Part shown: piece by piece, positions 20,609 to 29,584 of the stretch
Position numbering within the stretch: position 1 is the stretch's first letter
How the letters are laid out: each line of letters begins with the position of its first letter
Origin: Fragilaria crotonensis
Lineage: Eukaryota > Bacillariophyta > Fragilariophyceae > Fragilariales > Fragilariaceae
Length of the DNA: 37,417 bases
Assembly: GCA_022925895.1 (NCBI GenBank)
Contig: JAKSYS010000618.1
Location: 1-37,417, forward strand
Direction of reading: 5' to 3'
Notes under the pieces: generated by a model
The model's input: only the letters and a program-made list of their open reading frames with translations
Database searches by the model: none
Told to the model about the DNA's origin: nothing
Program-made: the position numbers and the translations under genes

Positions 20609-22200
20609 ATGTCCAGAGACGTGCACCAGTGGATGGAATGGCATGGTCGCATAACGGCAACGGACAATCTTGACTTATTTACGGAACTTGAACTGCTTAA
20701 GTCGGAATCCATCATATTGCCTGCAACACCGGTTATCCCCATATTGACGGACGCAGACTTTCCTGACGATGATGTCATCGAGGATATGCCGCCGCCAGTC
20801 TCAAGCCCTACGGAGGAAATTCCTGCTCCCATTTTCACCGATACTACGGATGTCGCCCCTCCTGCGCGGAGGAATTTGACATCATCCTTTGGCGAAGGGG
20901 CAGTAACTCGCTCACGCACACGCCAAGTGACAATGGCTGATGTTGGTCACAGGAGTGACGACAACCTTGACTTGAACTTGGAGGGTATCACGGAATTACT
21001 AATGGCTATGAATGCCTCGCTACAGTCTGATCCACAGCTTGGAGTGCCTAAGAATTTCAAAGAGCTTTTGAAGCTCAAAGATAAAGACTGGCTTAAGTCT
21101 ATGCATAACGAACTGGAGAACTTCTTATCAAGAGATGCTTGGGAGTTCCTCAAGAGGACATCGTTACCTCCGAATCGTAAGACACTACGTAGCAGATGGA
21201 TCTTCAAGCAGAAGCTCGACGGTACCAAGAAATCCCGCTCAGTCATACGAGGATACGAACAGGAACCGGGAGTGGACTTCAACGAATCGTACTCCCCTTT
21301 GGCCACCAACACTACGATCAGGGTTGCTCTGGCTATGGCGTTGTACTACTACAAAAAGTTCAAGGATTGGGTCACGCTCATGTTGGACGTTGAAGCTGCC
21401 TTCCTAAATGCAAAAGTCGACTCGGATATATACATCGAAATGCCTGAGGGCTTATATGAGTACATGCTTTCAAAAGGCATTGATTTGAGCGACATGATAA
21501 TCAAGCTACGAAGTGCTCAGTATGGATTGGTGCAAAGCCCCAGACTATGGATGGAGACATTTTCCAAGATTCTGAAATCTCTTGGGCTCATCCAATGTAA
21601 ATCTGACCCGTGCCTATTCTGTCTATTCGACAAAGACAAGTCTCTACTGGCACTAGTGGTCGTGTACTGCGATGACTGCATTATAACCGGACGCTTGAAG
21701 TGGGTTAACGAATTAAAGATGGGAATATCTAAACAAGTAAAAATCTCTGATCTCGGAAAATTGAGGCGCCATCTGGGAGTTGACTACGAATTCGGACACG
21801 ACGAACATGGCCAATATATCCAATCTACAATGAAGGATTATCACGAAGCCATGGTGCGAGATTTCGAGAAGGAACAGTACTGTTCGATCAAGACGTTTTC
21901 TACTCCCGGCGCAGCTGTCTCTCCGCCATTGCGTTCCTCACCCGACGACGAAATTATTATGATTGAGGAATTCCGTTCGTTTGTGGGACGGATTATGTTT
22001 GCATGCGGCAAGACCGAGCCTACGCTATCTAACGCCTGCAGAGAATTAACGGTGCATTTGACGGCACCAAACAAGGAACATTGGACAGCTCTGACGCATC
22101 TCATGGGATATATCAAGACAGTAAGTAATCAAGGTATAAAGATGAGAGCCCCGAAGGATACCAGAGTGGTGGCGTTCGTTGACTCTGACTACGCGTCAGA
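20609..22200 (+). pseudogene. Element C polyprotein: reverse transcriptase
   Basis: The polyprotein resumes right after the MITE; the apparent ATG at 20,609 overlaps the target duplication and is internal to pol, not a true start. A low-complexity acidic/Pro linker (about residues 40-110) leads to the copia RT domain (about 180-425). Landmarks are RSRWIFKQKLDG, the first catalytic Asp in LMLDVEAAFLNA (D260), SAQYGLVQSPRLW, and the YCDD box in VVYCDDCIITG (353-356). GKLRRHLGVDYEF and the ACGKTEPTLSNACRELTVHL connection follow. RNase H starts with VAFVDSDYASD. The frame then slips near 22,197-22,205 and ends 20 codons later at 22,258. RT would copy element RNA inside Gag particles. Catalytic residues are intact, and the downstream slip disconnects most of RNase H. 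Confidence 0.93.
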
Positions 22201-22964
22201 CAGGTGTCTCCGGGTACTTGGTGACCGTTGGAGGTTGCCTGGTGTCATGGCAGTCTAAGAAACAGACTGGTGTGACATTGTCATCCACCGAAGCGGAATT
22301 CGTCGCAATGAGCATGGCCGCTACAGAGGTAAAATTTATCGTATCGCTCCTTACCGAAATGGGCAATGGCCCCTTGGACAGCAATGGCCCCTCGGGCAGT
22401 GGCTCTCCGCCTTTGCCAAGTATTTTACGGGAAGACAATACCGGTGCGATCTTTATGGCAAATAATACAGCAATCGGTCAACGGACTAAACATGTGGACA
22501 TTCGGTACCGCTTCGTGAACGACATGATTCTATGCAACGATTTATTGGTGGAACACATCAGCAGTGGCGAAAACCCCAGTGACACTATGACAAAGAATCT
22601 TCCATTGAACCTATTCGCAAAACATGCCACCCTCATTTCGGAAGGGCTATTGGGCAATTTCTACGATCCCCAGAACACGGAGGATGTCAAGATCTACTGT
22701 ACTACTGCTCACGATGTGTCCAGTAATACTGTGTCATGTGAACAGTACTCGGACAACAACGGTAGTCCAGTATCTAGTATCTGTTCCGGTGATCGCGACA
22801 GTAGTACTGATGGTTGGACTGTTGTCCAAGCCAAGATCAGAACAAAGAAGGCTAAAGAGTCCAGGAGGACTAAAGAGTCTATTGTTGCTGCTAATGGGAT
22901 TCACAAGTATGTTGTGAATGGGAATGCAAGTGCAATTGCTGGGAATGGAACCCAGCATTATTAG
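22197..22964 (+). pseudogene. Element C RNase H and C-terminal tail running into the 3' LTR
   Basis: This shifted frame is open from 22,179 but homologous to pol from about 22,197 (RQTGVSGYLVTVGG). RNase H landmarks are LSSTEAEFVAMS (the Glu), LREDNTGAIFMANN (Asp), and RTKHVDIRYRFV and NPSDTMTKNLP near the end. RNase H removes the RNA template during cDNA synthesis. The frame enters the 3' LTR at 22,685 and stops at 22,962-22,964, giving about 92 residues encoded by LTR sequence, rich in Ser/Thr/Lys. A net one-base change relative to the RT frame separates it from RT. There is no GT-AG pair in the overlap to suggest an intron. Confidence 0.9.
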
Positions 22965-23060
22965 AGTAACACTATAAGCACACAATACTGATAAACGAAA
23001 TTCACTACGGTAGTAACGTCGTACTGAATAATATTATACGGTATCAAGGAATATTTAACA
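22685..23060 (+). repeat. 3' LTR of element C
   Basis: A 376-bp copy of 12,446-12,818, starting TGTCAAGATC and ending ATATTTAACA. It is preceded by a short purine run (GGAGGA) that could serve as polypurine tract. It contains the polyprotein stop codon. Confidence 0.9.
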
Positions 23061-23066
23061 GAGGTA
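23061..23066. repeat. Target site duplication of element C, right copy
   Basis: GAGGTA, matching 12,440-12,445. Confidence 0.9.
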
Positions 23067-24050
23067 ATGGCCGGCTTTTTGCTGCAGGGTTCTAGGCAGG
23101 AATGGATGATGGCAACACACAATGTGAACAGGAGCATCATAGTTACAACAATGCATTGGAAAGCAAAGAAACACATCCCAATGAGGCAGCATGGCGGGAA
23201 ACCCTCATCATATGCTGGGACTTGGGTGCAAGCATTTCAATCACACCTGGCCCCTTCTCTCTGACTTCCATGGCCTGGTCACCTCACCTGCTGGAAAAAC
23301 ACTCCGGTCAAGGCATTGCCATAGGCCAATGCAAAGTCACTTGGGCTTTTCATCATCAGCTTGGCAATTAGAGACTTCATAAGGCCGTTGCGTAGTATCA
23401 AGTTCAAAAAATTGATGTTTGACTGTTGTCGATGACAAGTTTGCTCCAAGCGTCTTAGCTACCTCAACAAACAATAACTATCAAACTCAAACATTGCACA
23501 CTTAGTGGCGTCGCTTACAAGAACACCAATTAAGACCCTGTCACAACATGGGTGACCCCGAAAAGGAAGCAACCTTCCAACGTCCGAAGACCATTGATTG
23601 TTGGAACATGCTAATTTCAAAAGGTTCAGTTCCTTTGGCATCCAGGTGTTGTTAGCACACGAGAGAAGCAAGTAGTATCCAATTGCAAACCGCATGACCA
23701 CTTACCTCATTCCCGGAATGCGCCGCATACAGTACTGCAAACCGCACAGATGCCCATTTCCGGAAGTTTTCCTTTGTCTGTTATTAGAGACAGAGCTCCC
23801 TCTGTTAATACAAACTATTGTTTCTCTTTCCGTTGACCTGGAATGCACTCTTGTGATGCATTTGATGTTCAAATTTATTCGTGACAGCATTGTACACAAA
23901 AACTCCTAATACAGTGCCAAACAATGGTGATACTATTATCTTGCTCCAAGCGACACAAGTGTCTGTCATTGGCAAGACACCCCCCGCCTTCGACGCACAG
24001 GTTCTCCGACTACGCGAGGTATGTAGTGTCCTAAACATGTGGCGGTGCGG
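23067..24050 (+). pseudogene. Element B: decayed copia-like polyprotein, protease to pre-integrase
   Basis: Directly right of element C the + strand reads AWRETLIICWDLGASISITP (about 23,190-23,250), a protease active-site block of a second diatom copia family (D-L-G-A in place of D-S-G-A). Then GQCKVTWAFHHQLGN and, after stops, MTSLLQAS and HCTLSGVA. In another frame come DPVTTW and blocks near 23,640-23,800 that fit the GVVSTREKQ to SVIRDRAPSVN pre-integrase segment. Several stops and frame changes make it non-functional. Its left part is probably 12,250-12,439, separated by the element C insertion. Element style differs from A and C. Nothing further is recognisable after about 24,050. Confidence 0.55.
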
Positions 24051-24120
24051 CGCCCTTACTATGCTGCCGCACTCGCCTACCGTTCTTGGATAGTGGCCAC
24101 CGTTACTCGTGTTCTGGTGG

Positions 24121-25526
24121 TCACTTTTCCTCGGCCATTGTGCTCAGAGGAGCTGGGCAGGGTGGGCCACAATGTTCGGTGGTGGAAAGGGGTGGGGAGT
24201 TAAGGCGGAAGTTGCCGCCGCACAGCATGGTGGTGGCAACGCCGGCCATAACTGGCTGGGCCTGGACATGTAGTAGGTAGCAGTTCATTTTGTCAGCCCG
24301 CCAGCGCCCGATGAGGCAAATGCGATCCAAGTAAATACCGCCACACAACATGGCCATGGCACCGGCGGGCTGAGATGTCAGTTGCATTAAAGTCGGTGAG
24401 ATGGGGGGAGAAGACCGACGGTCTGGCGGAGGATGATGGTTATGTCGGACAGCAGGACGTATGATTGCCAAGGAGCGTGGTGGTGTGGCCAGTACGCGTT
24501 GAGGGCCGTCGGAGGGGATGCGCCCACTTGATGGAGGTGAAGAAGGCGTTGTGTAAGCGCCTGAACGGGGCAGAGGGAAGGATGGCCACTGCAGCCGTGG
24601 CCCAGGGTCTCTCCGCGAATGCCGTTCTTTTGCTACGTGAACGTCAAAGTGACAAATGGCAGCAAGGAGTTCTGCGGGCGTGCAGAGCAGGGGAATGAGG
24701 GGTCGTTGGCCAATCCAGACGCCAACGTCCTGGAGACGGAACAAGTCGTCGGCAGTGGTACGGGGGATACCACAGTACTTGCCTGGCCGGAGCAAGAAGG
24801 AAAGGCGAGCAGCATGCAATCCCCAGCAGCGGAGACGAGGGAGGCAGGAGTCAGGGCGAGAGTCACGTTCAGTGCCTGTCGCACCACGGAGAGGGGCTTT
24901 TATCTAACCCGCGTCGGGGGTGGATTGGCGCGCTTCCAGGCTTGGAGGAGTGCGAAGATGCAAAAATCGAGGTCGCCGAAGGAGTTCAGGCAAGGGTCCG
25001 CGGCCCCCTTCCAGGCGAACGCCTGCGCCAAGTGACGGAGGGTGTCCTCCACCGTGCGAGAGCGGACGGGTCGGTGATGAGGGTCTATGACAGGGTCCCC
25101 CAGAATGTCAGGGAGGTCGGAGCGGACGCCCGTCGAGACACAGAAACGCTCCCAACGGCCCCAGGTGGAGGCTGCAGAGTTGCACTGATGTGCAAACTGG
25201 TGGTGTGCGTAGAGCGCTGTCGTTACAGCACTCCAGTCAGCGCGGAGAGTATCTCGGGCGGTGCGAGGGTCAGAGAAGTCCAAGTTGTGACCTGCTGGGG
25301 GTACAAAGAGTTGATGTGTGTGAGAGGAGTTCCGTGTCCAACAAATCCCAGCGCCGGCTGGCGTCGTTGGCCATAACGTTGGCTGGGCCCGTGATATCAT
25401 CGAATTGCGGGACATAGCAAAAGAAGTGCTGATGCAAGGAACTGTGGCGTAGTAGGAGATATGCGCGGGTGGTGCTAGCGGTGAAAGACCCTTCAGAGGC
25501 CCAAGCAAGGGATGCTCGGTTGTCAC
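24121..25526 (-). pseudogene. Tyrosine recombinase of the DIRS-like element
   Basis: The N-terminal core-binding part is in the frame open at 24,900-25,526: ARDTLRADWSAVTTALYAHH and TWGRWERFCVSTGV. The catalytic part is in the frame open at 24,121-24,819: LSFLLRPGKYC (first Arg), FRLQDVGVWIGQRPL, then SQPAGAMAMLCGG, DRICLIGRWRADKM and a candidate nucleophile Tyr in NCYLLHVQAQP. In the family I would expect ARSLRxAGAM before GAMAML. The alternative - frame reads ATDISARR just before it, so a short deletion seems to have removed the second active-site Arg and shifted frame. The domain would circularise or insert element cDNA. Dead by frameshift and lost residue. Confidence 0.68.
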
Positions 25527-26290
25527 CTGCCAGCCAGCAGACTGGGCGCTCAGTAGTGTCCGTGACTTGGGTGAGCGCGTAGGTGTGGGCTAGCGTCGCG
25601 GAGAGTTCCAGATCACCAGAAATGGAAATGGCACCCGCCTTCTTGTTGTCGCCGGTCACCACGTTACGTTGGATAACGGGTTGGAAGGCGGCTTGCCAGA
25701 CAAGAGAAGGGCGCCCCGGTAGAAACCATAAGCCCCCCCCCATGAATCGGCGACATGCGTCGCATGCCCCATAAGCGTTGGGGTCGCCCAGATGGACCAG
25801 CTCGCGGAAGCGCTTGGGCCGGTGGCAGAGTCGGCAATGGCGCAGAAGTCTTGGAGGCTGCCCAATGTGCGCCGAGTGAGGTGCACGCGAGATCGTTCGC
25901 TTAGGTGCAGCGCGTTTTGCAATGTCGAGAACAGGCCCCGTGATGTTCGGAGGGCGGCGGCCATAGAATGCAGTTTGCCAAGAAGCTGATGCCACTCGGT
26001 TAGGGGCACGCATTGGAGCGTATGTGGGTAGACGTCAAGAAGCATGTAGAGCCTATCGAGGCAATCATGGGAAGGGAGCCGGAGCGTTTCCGTTGTCGTG
26101 TCGAGTTCCCAGCCCAGTACGGCCTTTTGCGTGGACCAGCACGCGTCGCCTTGAAGCAGTTTCTTCACCGAGACGTGCTCCTTTCGGCTGGGTCGGTCGG
26201 CGGATGCAACCGGACGGAGCACCGAGTCGATGGCATGCCACGTGCAGTGTTGGTGACGTAGGTACCCTGAAGCGACGTCGTCCCGCTAGT
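25270..26290 (-). pseudogene. RT C-terminus and RNase H of the DIRS-like element
   Basis: From the right: an Asp-Asp reading near 26,262 at the presumed RT catalytic box, then HAIDSVLRPVASADRPSRKE, VSVKKLLQGDACWSTQKAVL and LDRLYMLLDVYPHTLQ, typical of the DIRS RT thumb. After a frame change, RNase H follows with plausible catalytic residues in AYGACDACRRFMGGGLWF (Asp), AISISGDLELSATLAH (Glu), CWLAGDNRASLAWAS (Asp) and NVMANDASRRWDL (Asp). Frames alternate near 25,700-26,000, where two overlapping frames each carry part of the homology. The block directly precedes the recombinase, as in DIRS elements. It is broken by at least two frameshifts. Confidence 0.65.
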
Positions 26291-28230
26291 GGTGCGGCAT
26301 TTCGCCGTAGTTGCCGTGAGTCCCGATGCAGTAGAGGCCGTCGATGCGCATGTCGAGCGCGTGGAGACGGAGGCTGCGCCTATCGGAGTTGGCCCTCCTG
26401 TCAGGGACAGCTCCACGGTCACCGAAATTGGAAGTGGTACTCGCCACGAGACCGATGTATGGAAGGAACCTCTTTGTAGGTCTCGGAGCCTCCAGCTCGC
26501 GGAAGTCCGGCACTTCCGGTGTCACTACGGCGCCGACGCCTCCGCCCCACTGCATTGCCTTTGCTTAGGTACTCATACACTGTGACCTGCATGTGCCTAG
26601 GGTACACCTCTGCCCACGGTGTTCCCACGAGGGCTTGGTGTTGCCCGCCCAGATAATGGGGAAGCCGTTCATGGAAGGCACTGGCTTGGAGCCACAGGCA
26701 TCAAACAAAGGGATTGGGTGCGCCCGGACCTTAAAACAATGTGCGCGCCAGCACTGCAAACCGTTGCAATTGATGCAAGTCCCAAGGCATCCACAACTTC
26801 TCCGTCTCCTGGATGTTGCAGATATCTGACAAGGATGCATGGCTGCCCCCTGATCCAGCTGGTTAGCCACCATGGCATGGTCCAGTGCACAGTAGTGGTC
26901 ATTCGCTCCTGTATAAGCCACTGCAAATTCTTGGCAGCCAGTTGTGAGGATGATGATGGGTCCATTACTGGCAAAGTTCAGGCGTAAGATTGTTTGCTTA
27001 AGCCCAGTGGTAAGCACCGGACAGAAAAGATCTGGTGTGAGGCCCCGCCTGACACAAACCTTAGTAAGCTCTTGCTGTATGATGGATTGCTGTTCACCTT
27101 TAGCTCCGTTGGCAAGTCGTACCTAGAGGGGTGCAACTTCTTCCACTGTTGCAACCTGGCAATAGCAAAGGAGGAGCACGGGATATGTCTTGCGGTAAGA
27201 CTCCGCCACGCCTCGTCCTTTGCGGGTGCCTTCTTGCCCGGAACCACCAACATTATCCACTAGTAGCATTTGCGTTAAGGCCGCCATTTGGTCCGCATTC
27301 GACTGCGTGGCTCTCCCTCCCTGACGACCCGGGAGATCCGCTGCCACCTTGGCTGCAACCTGCAACATCGTCGCTCACTGCTTCGGGCAACACAATCAGT
27401 GGGAAACGCTGCGCCACTGCTGATAGGGCTGGCTGCCAATTCACCTGTTCCCCCTTGGGCAGTGCACGTAACTCTCAGCCACGCCGGCACGGTCTCGAGA
27501 GCGCCAGCATCGGCCTCCAGTACGACGCCTTAGACTTCCTCGTACGCTTCCATGGGGACCACACCGTCGCGGTGCACTATCATAGACTCGCCGCGTATTG
27601 GACGGGAATCACTTGCGTGATTCGAGGGCGTACGAGCTCCGTCCCCGGGGGGCATCTACTGCATACGGGCCGAGCGTTGTGCCCGGCGGTGCTCCTGCCA
27701 CTTGATCTGGCATTGTGGCTACCGTTGGCACCCGCACGCCTGCAGCTCCGATGAGCGAGAAGTGTCCGTTGTCGATCTCAACCACCGGGATTTGCGCCGC
27801 TCGGACATCACCCAGGAGTCCCGTGCTGACGTCCGCTGCCCCTCCTCTTCTCTGGGGAGTTCAAAGTATTGCATCCTCATTCGATGCAATATGCACACTT
27901 CCACACGAGTATCCTTACTACTTGCGAGGCAAAGGATCCCATGGGCCGCCGGTCACAAGCGCCAATGTCTGTTCCTTAAGGCTCGCATGTGTCGCCGGTT
28001 GTTCGCCACCCCCTGCTACCTCAATGAACCGGTAGCTTGCCACCACTCAACCCAACTCCTTGGGGTCCCCAGCCTCGTAGACAATGGGATCAAAGGAATG
28101 ACAATAGTTCGCTGCAATTCAAGGCGTCGATGGAGCGGAGTGAATGTCCGTCCGTCCATTCGTCGCTTCGTCTTCACACCCGTCTACAGTGTTTTTCAAA
28201 AACAGGGCTAACATGTGGGCATGATGTAAA
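26291..28230 (-). other. Unreadable upstream part of the DIRS-like tract
   Basis: This stretch is G+C-rich with many overlapping open frames on both strands and no reliable motif. A - frame around 27,600-27,780 (GAAGVRVPTVATMPDQVAGA) and one at 26,565-27,017 look mildly protein-like and may be gag or N-terminal RT debris. I cannot assign them. Confidence 0.35.
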
Positions 28231-29253
28231 CTGTTAACTGTAAACCCTAAAACCTTCCTCAACTACTGGAGCACTCGAGTACTCTACCGGATACTGCCAC
28301 AGTTACACGGCATATGACACGTACTAGAACAACCCAACAGCGCATGACTGCCTTTTTCCCAGGACCGCCCGACAACCACAAAACACAACTCCCTGGAAAT
28401 CCTCCGCGCATCTGAAATTAGGATAGTGCTGAGGTTGGGTACCTCGTGTAATCTTGCCGAAAGTTTGTGCTGTAGACGTAAACCTATATGATTTGTTTTG
28501 TTCTCTCACTGTGCAGCAAGCTGTACCTGGTCTACCTGGTACAAGTACTGGAGAACTGGAGTACGGAGTACTACATGTACCCACGTACGAACTACTTTCG
28601 GTACCGTACAACCTACCGTATTCGACTTACATTACTTCGTACTTCGTACTCGTAGGACAGATTTCTACGCCTATTATAGAATCCGTCTGACTCATCATCG
28701 AGATAAATATGAACATAAAATGTTTCGAAGTGAGGGATTCCACAAGAATGCAGTGAAATGACGTCAATTATGACGTCACTGTACTGAGGCCTGCTTGTAC
28801 TTCCTACGGTGATACAGTACTCCAGTACGACAGTAACATGCGATTAGAATGCAAGGAAATGACCTCAAGCCGTACTACCAATCAGGGATCCGATTAACTG
28901 TCACCTATTTTTCGTCATCGTGACATCATAGGAATCTTGCTCATCCGTCGAAAACAAAAATCAAAAAATTTGTATGTGTAACATTCAAACCGGCATTGCG
29001 CGCCAGCCAAATCGGCATTGTTCCCCATCCAACTCAATACATGTATCACGATGTGTATATCTGTATATCGATACATCTATTTCGTGAGATTTTGCATTGC
29101 TGATCTGACATTCATTTCATTTCATTTTTGCCTGAAACACTACGATACCTCATTGTTATTGCTTCTGCTGTTGATCATCCTTTGTCGTGACCCACCAAAC
29201 AAGCACCCTCCTCGTCGTTTCTGTACAAGCAATTGAAGGATCTGCCGCCTGTA
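28231..29253. other. Gene-free interval with GTAC-rich patch and CRE-like palindromes
   Basis: No coding frame is convincing. Positions about 28,525-28,660 and 28,780-28,830 are unusually dense in GTAC and related short palindromes (TGGTACAAGTACTGG, CGGTACCGTAC). Two TGACGTCA sites are listed separately. The rest is A+T-rich sequence leading to the 101-bp repeats. Confidence 0.5.
28759..28778. promoter_or_regulatory. Two TGACGTCA (CRE-type) palindromes 4 bp apart
   Basis: TGACGTCA occurs at 28,759-28,766 and 28,771-28,778. TGACGT half sites bind bZIP factors, and in Phaeodactylum TGACGT elements mediate CO2/cAMP responses of carbonic anhydrase promoters. Whether these sites act on anything here is unknown; the nearest coding remnant starts about 800 bp downstream. 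Confidence 0.4.
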
Positions 29254-29556
29254 GCACCCTTGGACGTGACAGCTTGCTTTCCCGATCGATCACGCTCTGC
29301 CATAACTGTGGAGTGGGTCGTCAAGGATTGCTTGTTTTTTCGTACGAACCGGCGGCACCCTTGGACGTGACAGCTTGCTTTCCCGATTGATCACGCTCTG
29401 CCATAACTGTGGAGTGGGTCGTCAGGGATTGCTTGTTTTTTCGTACGAACCGGCAGCACCCTTGGACGTGACAGCTTGCTTTCCCGATCGATCACGCTCT
29501 GCCACAACTGCGGAGTGGGTTGCCAGGGATTGTTCGTTTTTCCGCCCGAACTGGTA
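29254..29556 (+). repeat. Three tandem copies of a 101-bp unit
   Basis: Copies start at 29,254, 29,355 and 29,456, each opening GCACCCTTGGACGTGACAGC and ending in GTACGAACCGGC-like sequence. Copies 1 and 2 are nearly identical; copy 3 has more changes, especially in its last 40 bp. 101 is not a multiple of 3, so no protein repeat is encoded. The array ends about 29 bp before the ATG of the next gene remnant, so it may have been its upstream region. Confidence 0.92.
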
Positions 29557-29584
29557 GCAGCCTCGTGCAGCCTCATCTTTTGTG

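Larger units (their letters stand above)
12446..23060 (+). mobile_element. Element C: CoDi-like copia LTR retrotransposon with two nested insertions
   Basis: A complete LTR retrotransposon runs from TG (12,446) to CA (23,060), bounded by the duplicated GAGGT(A). Order: 5' LTR, gag, CCHC knuckles, protease, integrase, RT, RNase H, 3' LTR. Integrase before RT defines the copia (Pseudoviridae-like) order. A PIF/Harbinger transposon (13,351-18,149) sits in gag and a MITE (20,169-20,606) between integrase and RT. Without those two insertions and one duplicated triplet each, the element would be about 5.4 kb, ordinary for copia. The LTRs differ only by one substitution and one 3-bp indel as far as I can see, so it inserted recently. 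It is inside decayed element B. Confidence 0.92.
24080..28230 (-). mobile_element. Decayed DIRS-like (tyrosine recombinase) retrotransposon tract
   Basis: A G+C-richer block on the - strand carries, in order, RT, RNase H and a tyrosine recombinase, the arrangement of DIRS-type retroelements that integrate with a recombinase and not a DDE integrase. Coding sense shifts among all three frames, so the copy is a pseudo-element. The region right of about 26,300 is presumed to contain N-terminal RT and gag but is poorly readable. I did not find the split direct or inverted repeats that bound such elements, so the limits are compositional guesses. Confidence 0.6.

Noticed and set aside
22179-22258. 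Spliceosomal intron joining RT and RNase H frames of element C
   Set aside because: The two frames overlap and no GT-AG pair would restore the frame; a simple indel is the better explanation.
29254-29556. CRISPR array
   Set aside because: Units are contiguous 101-bp copies without unique spacers, and the setting is eukaryotic.
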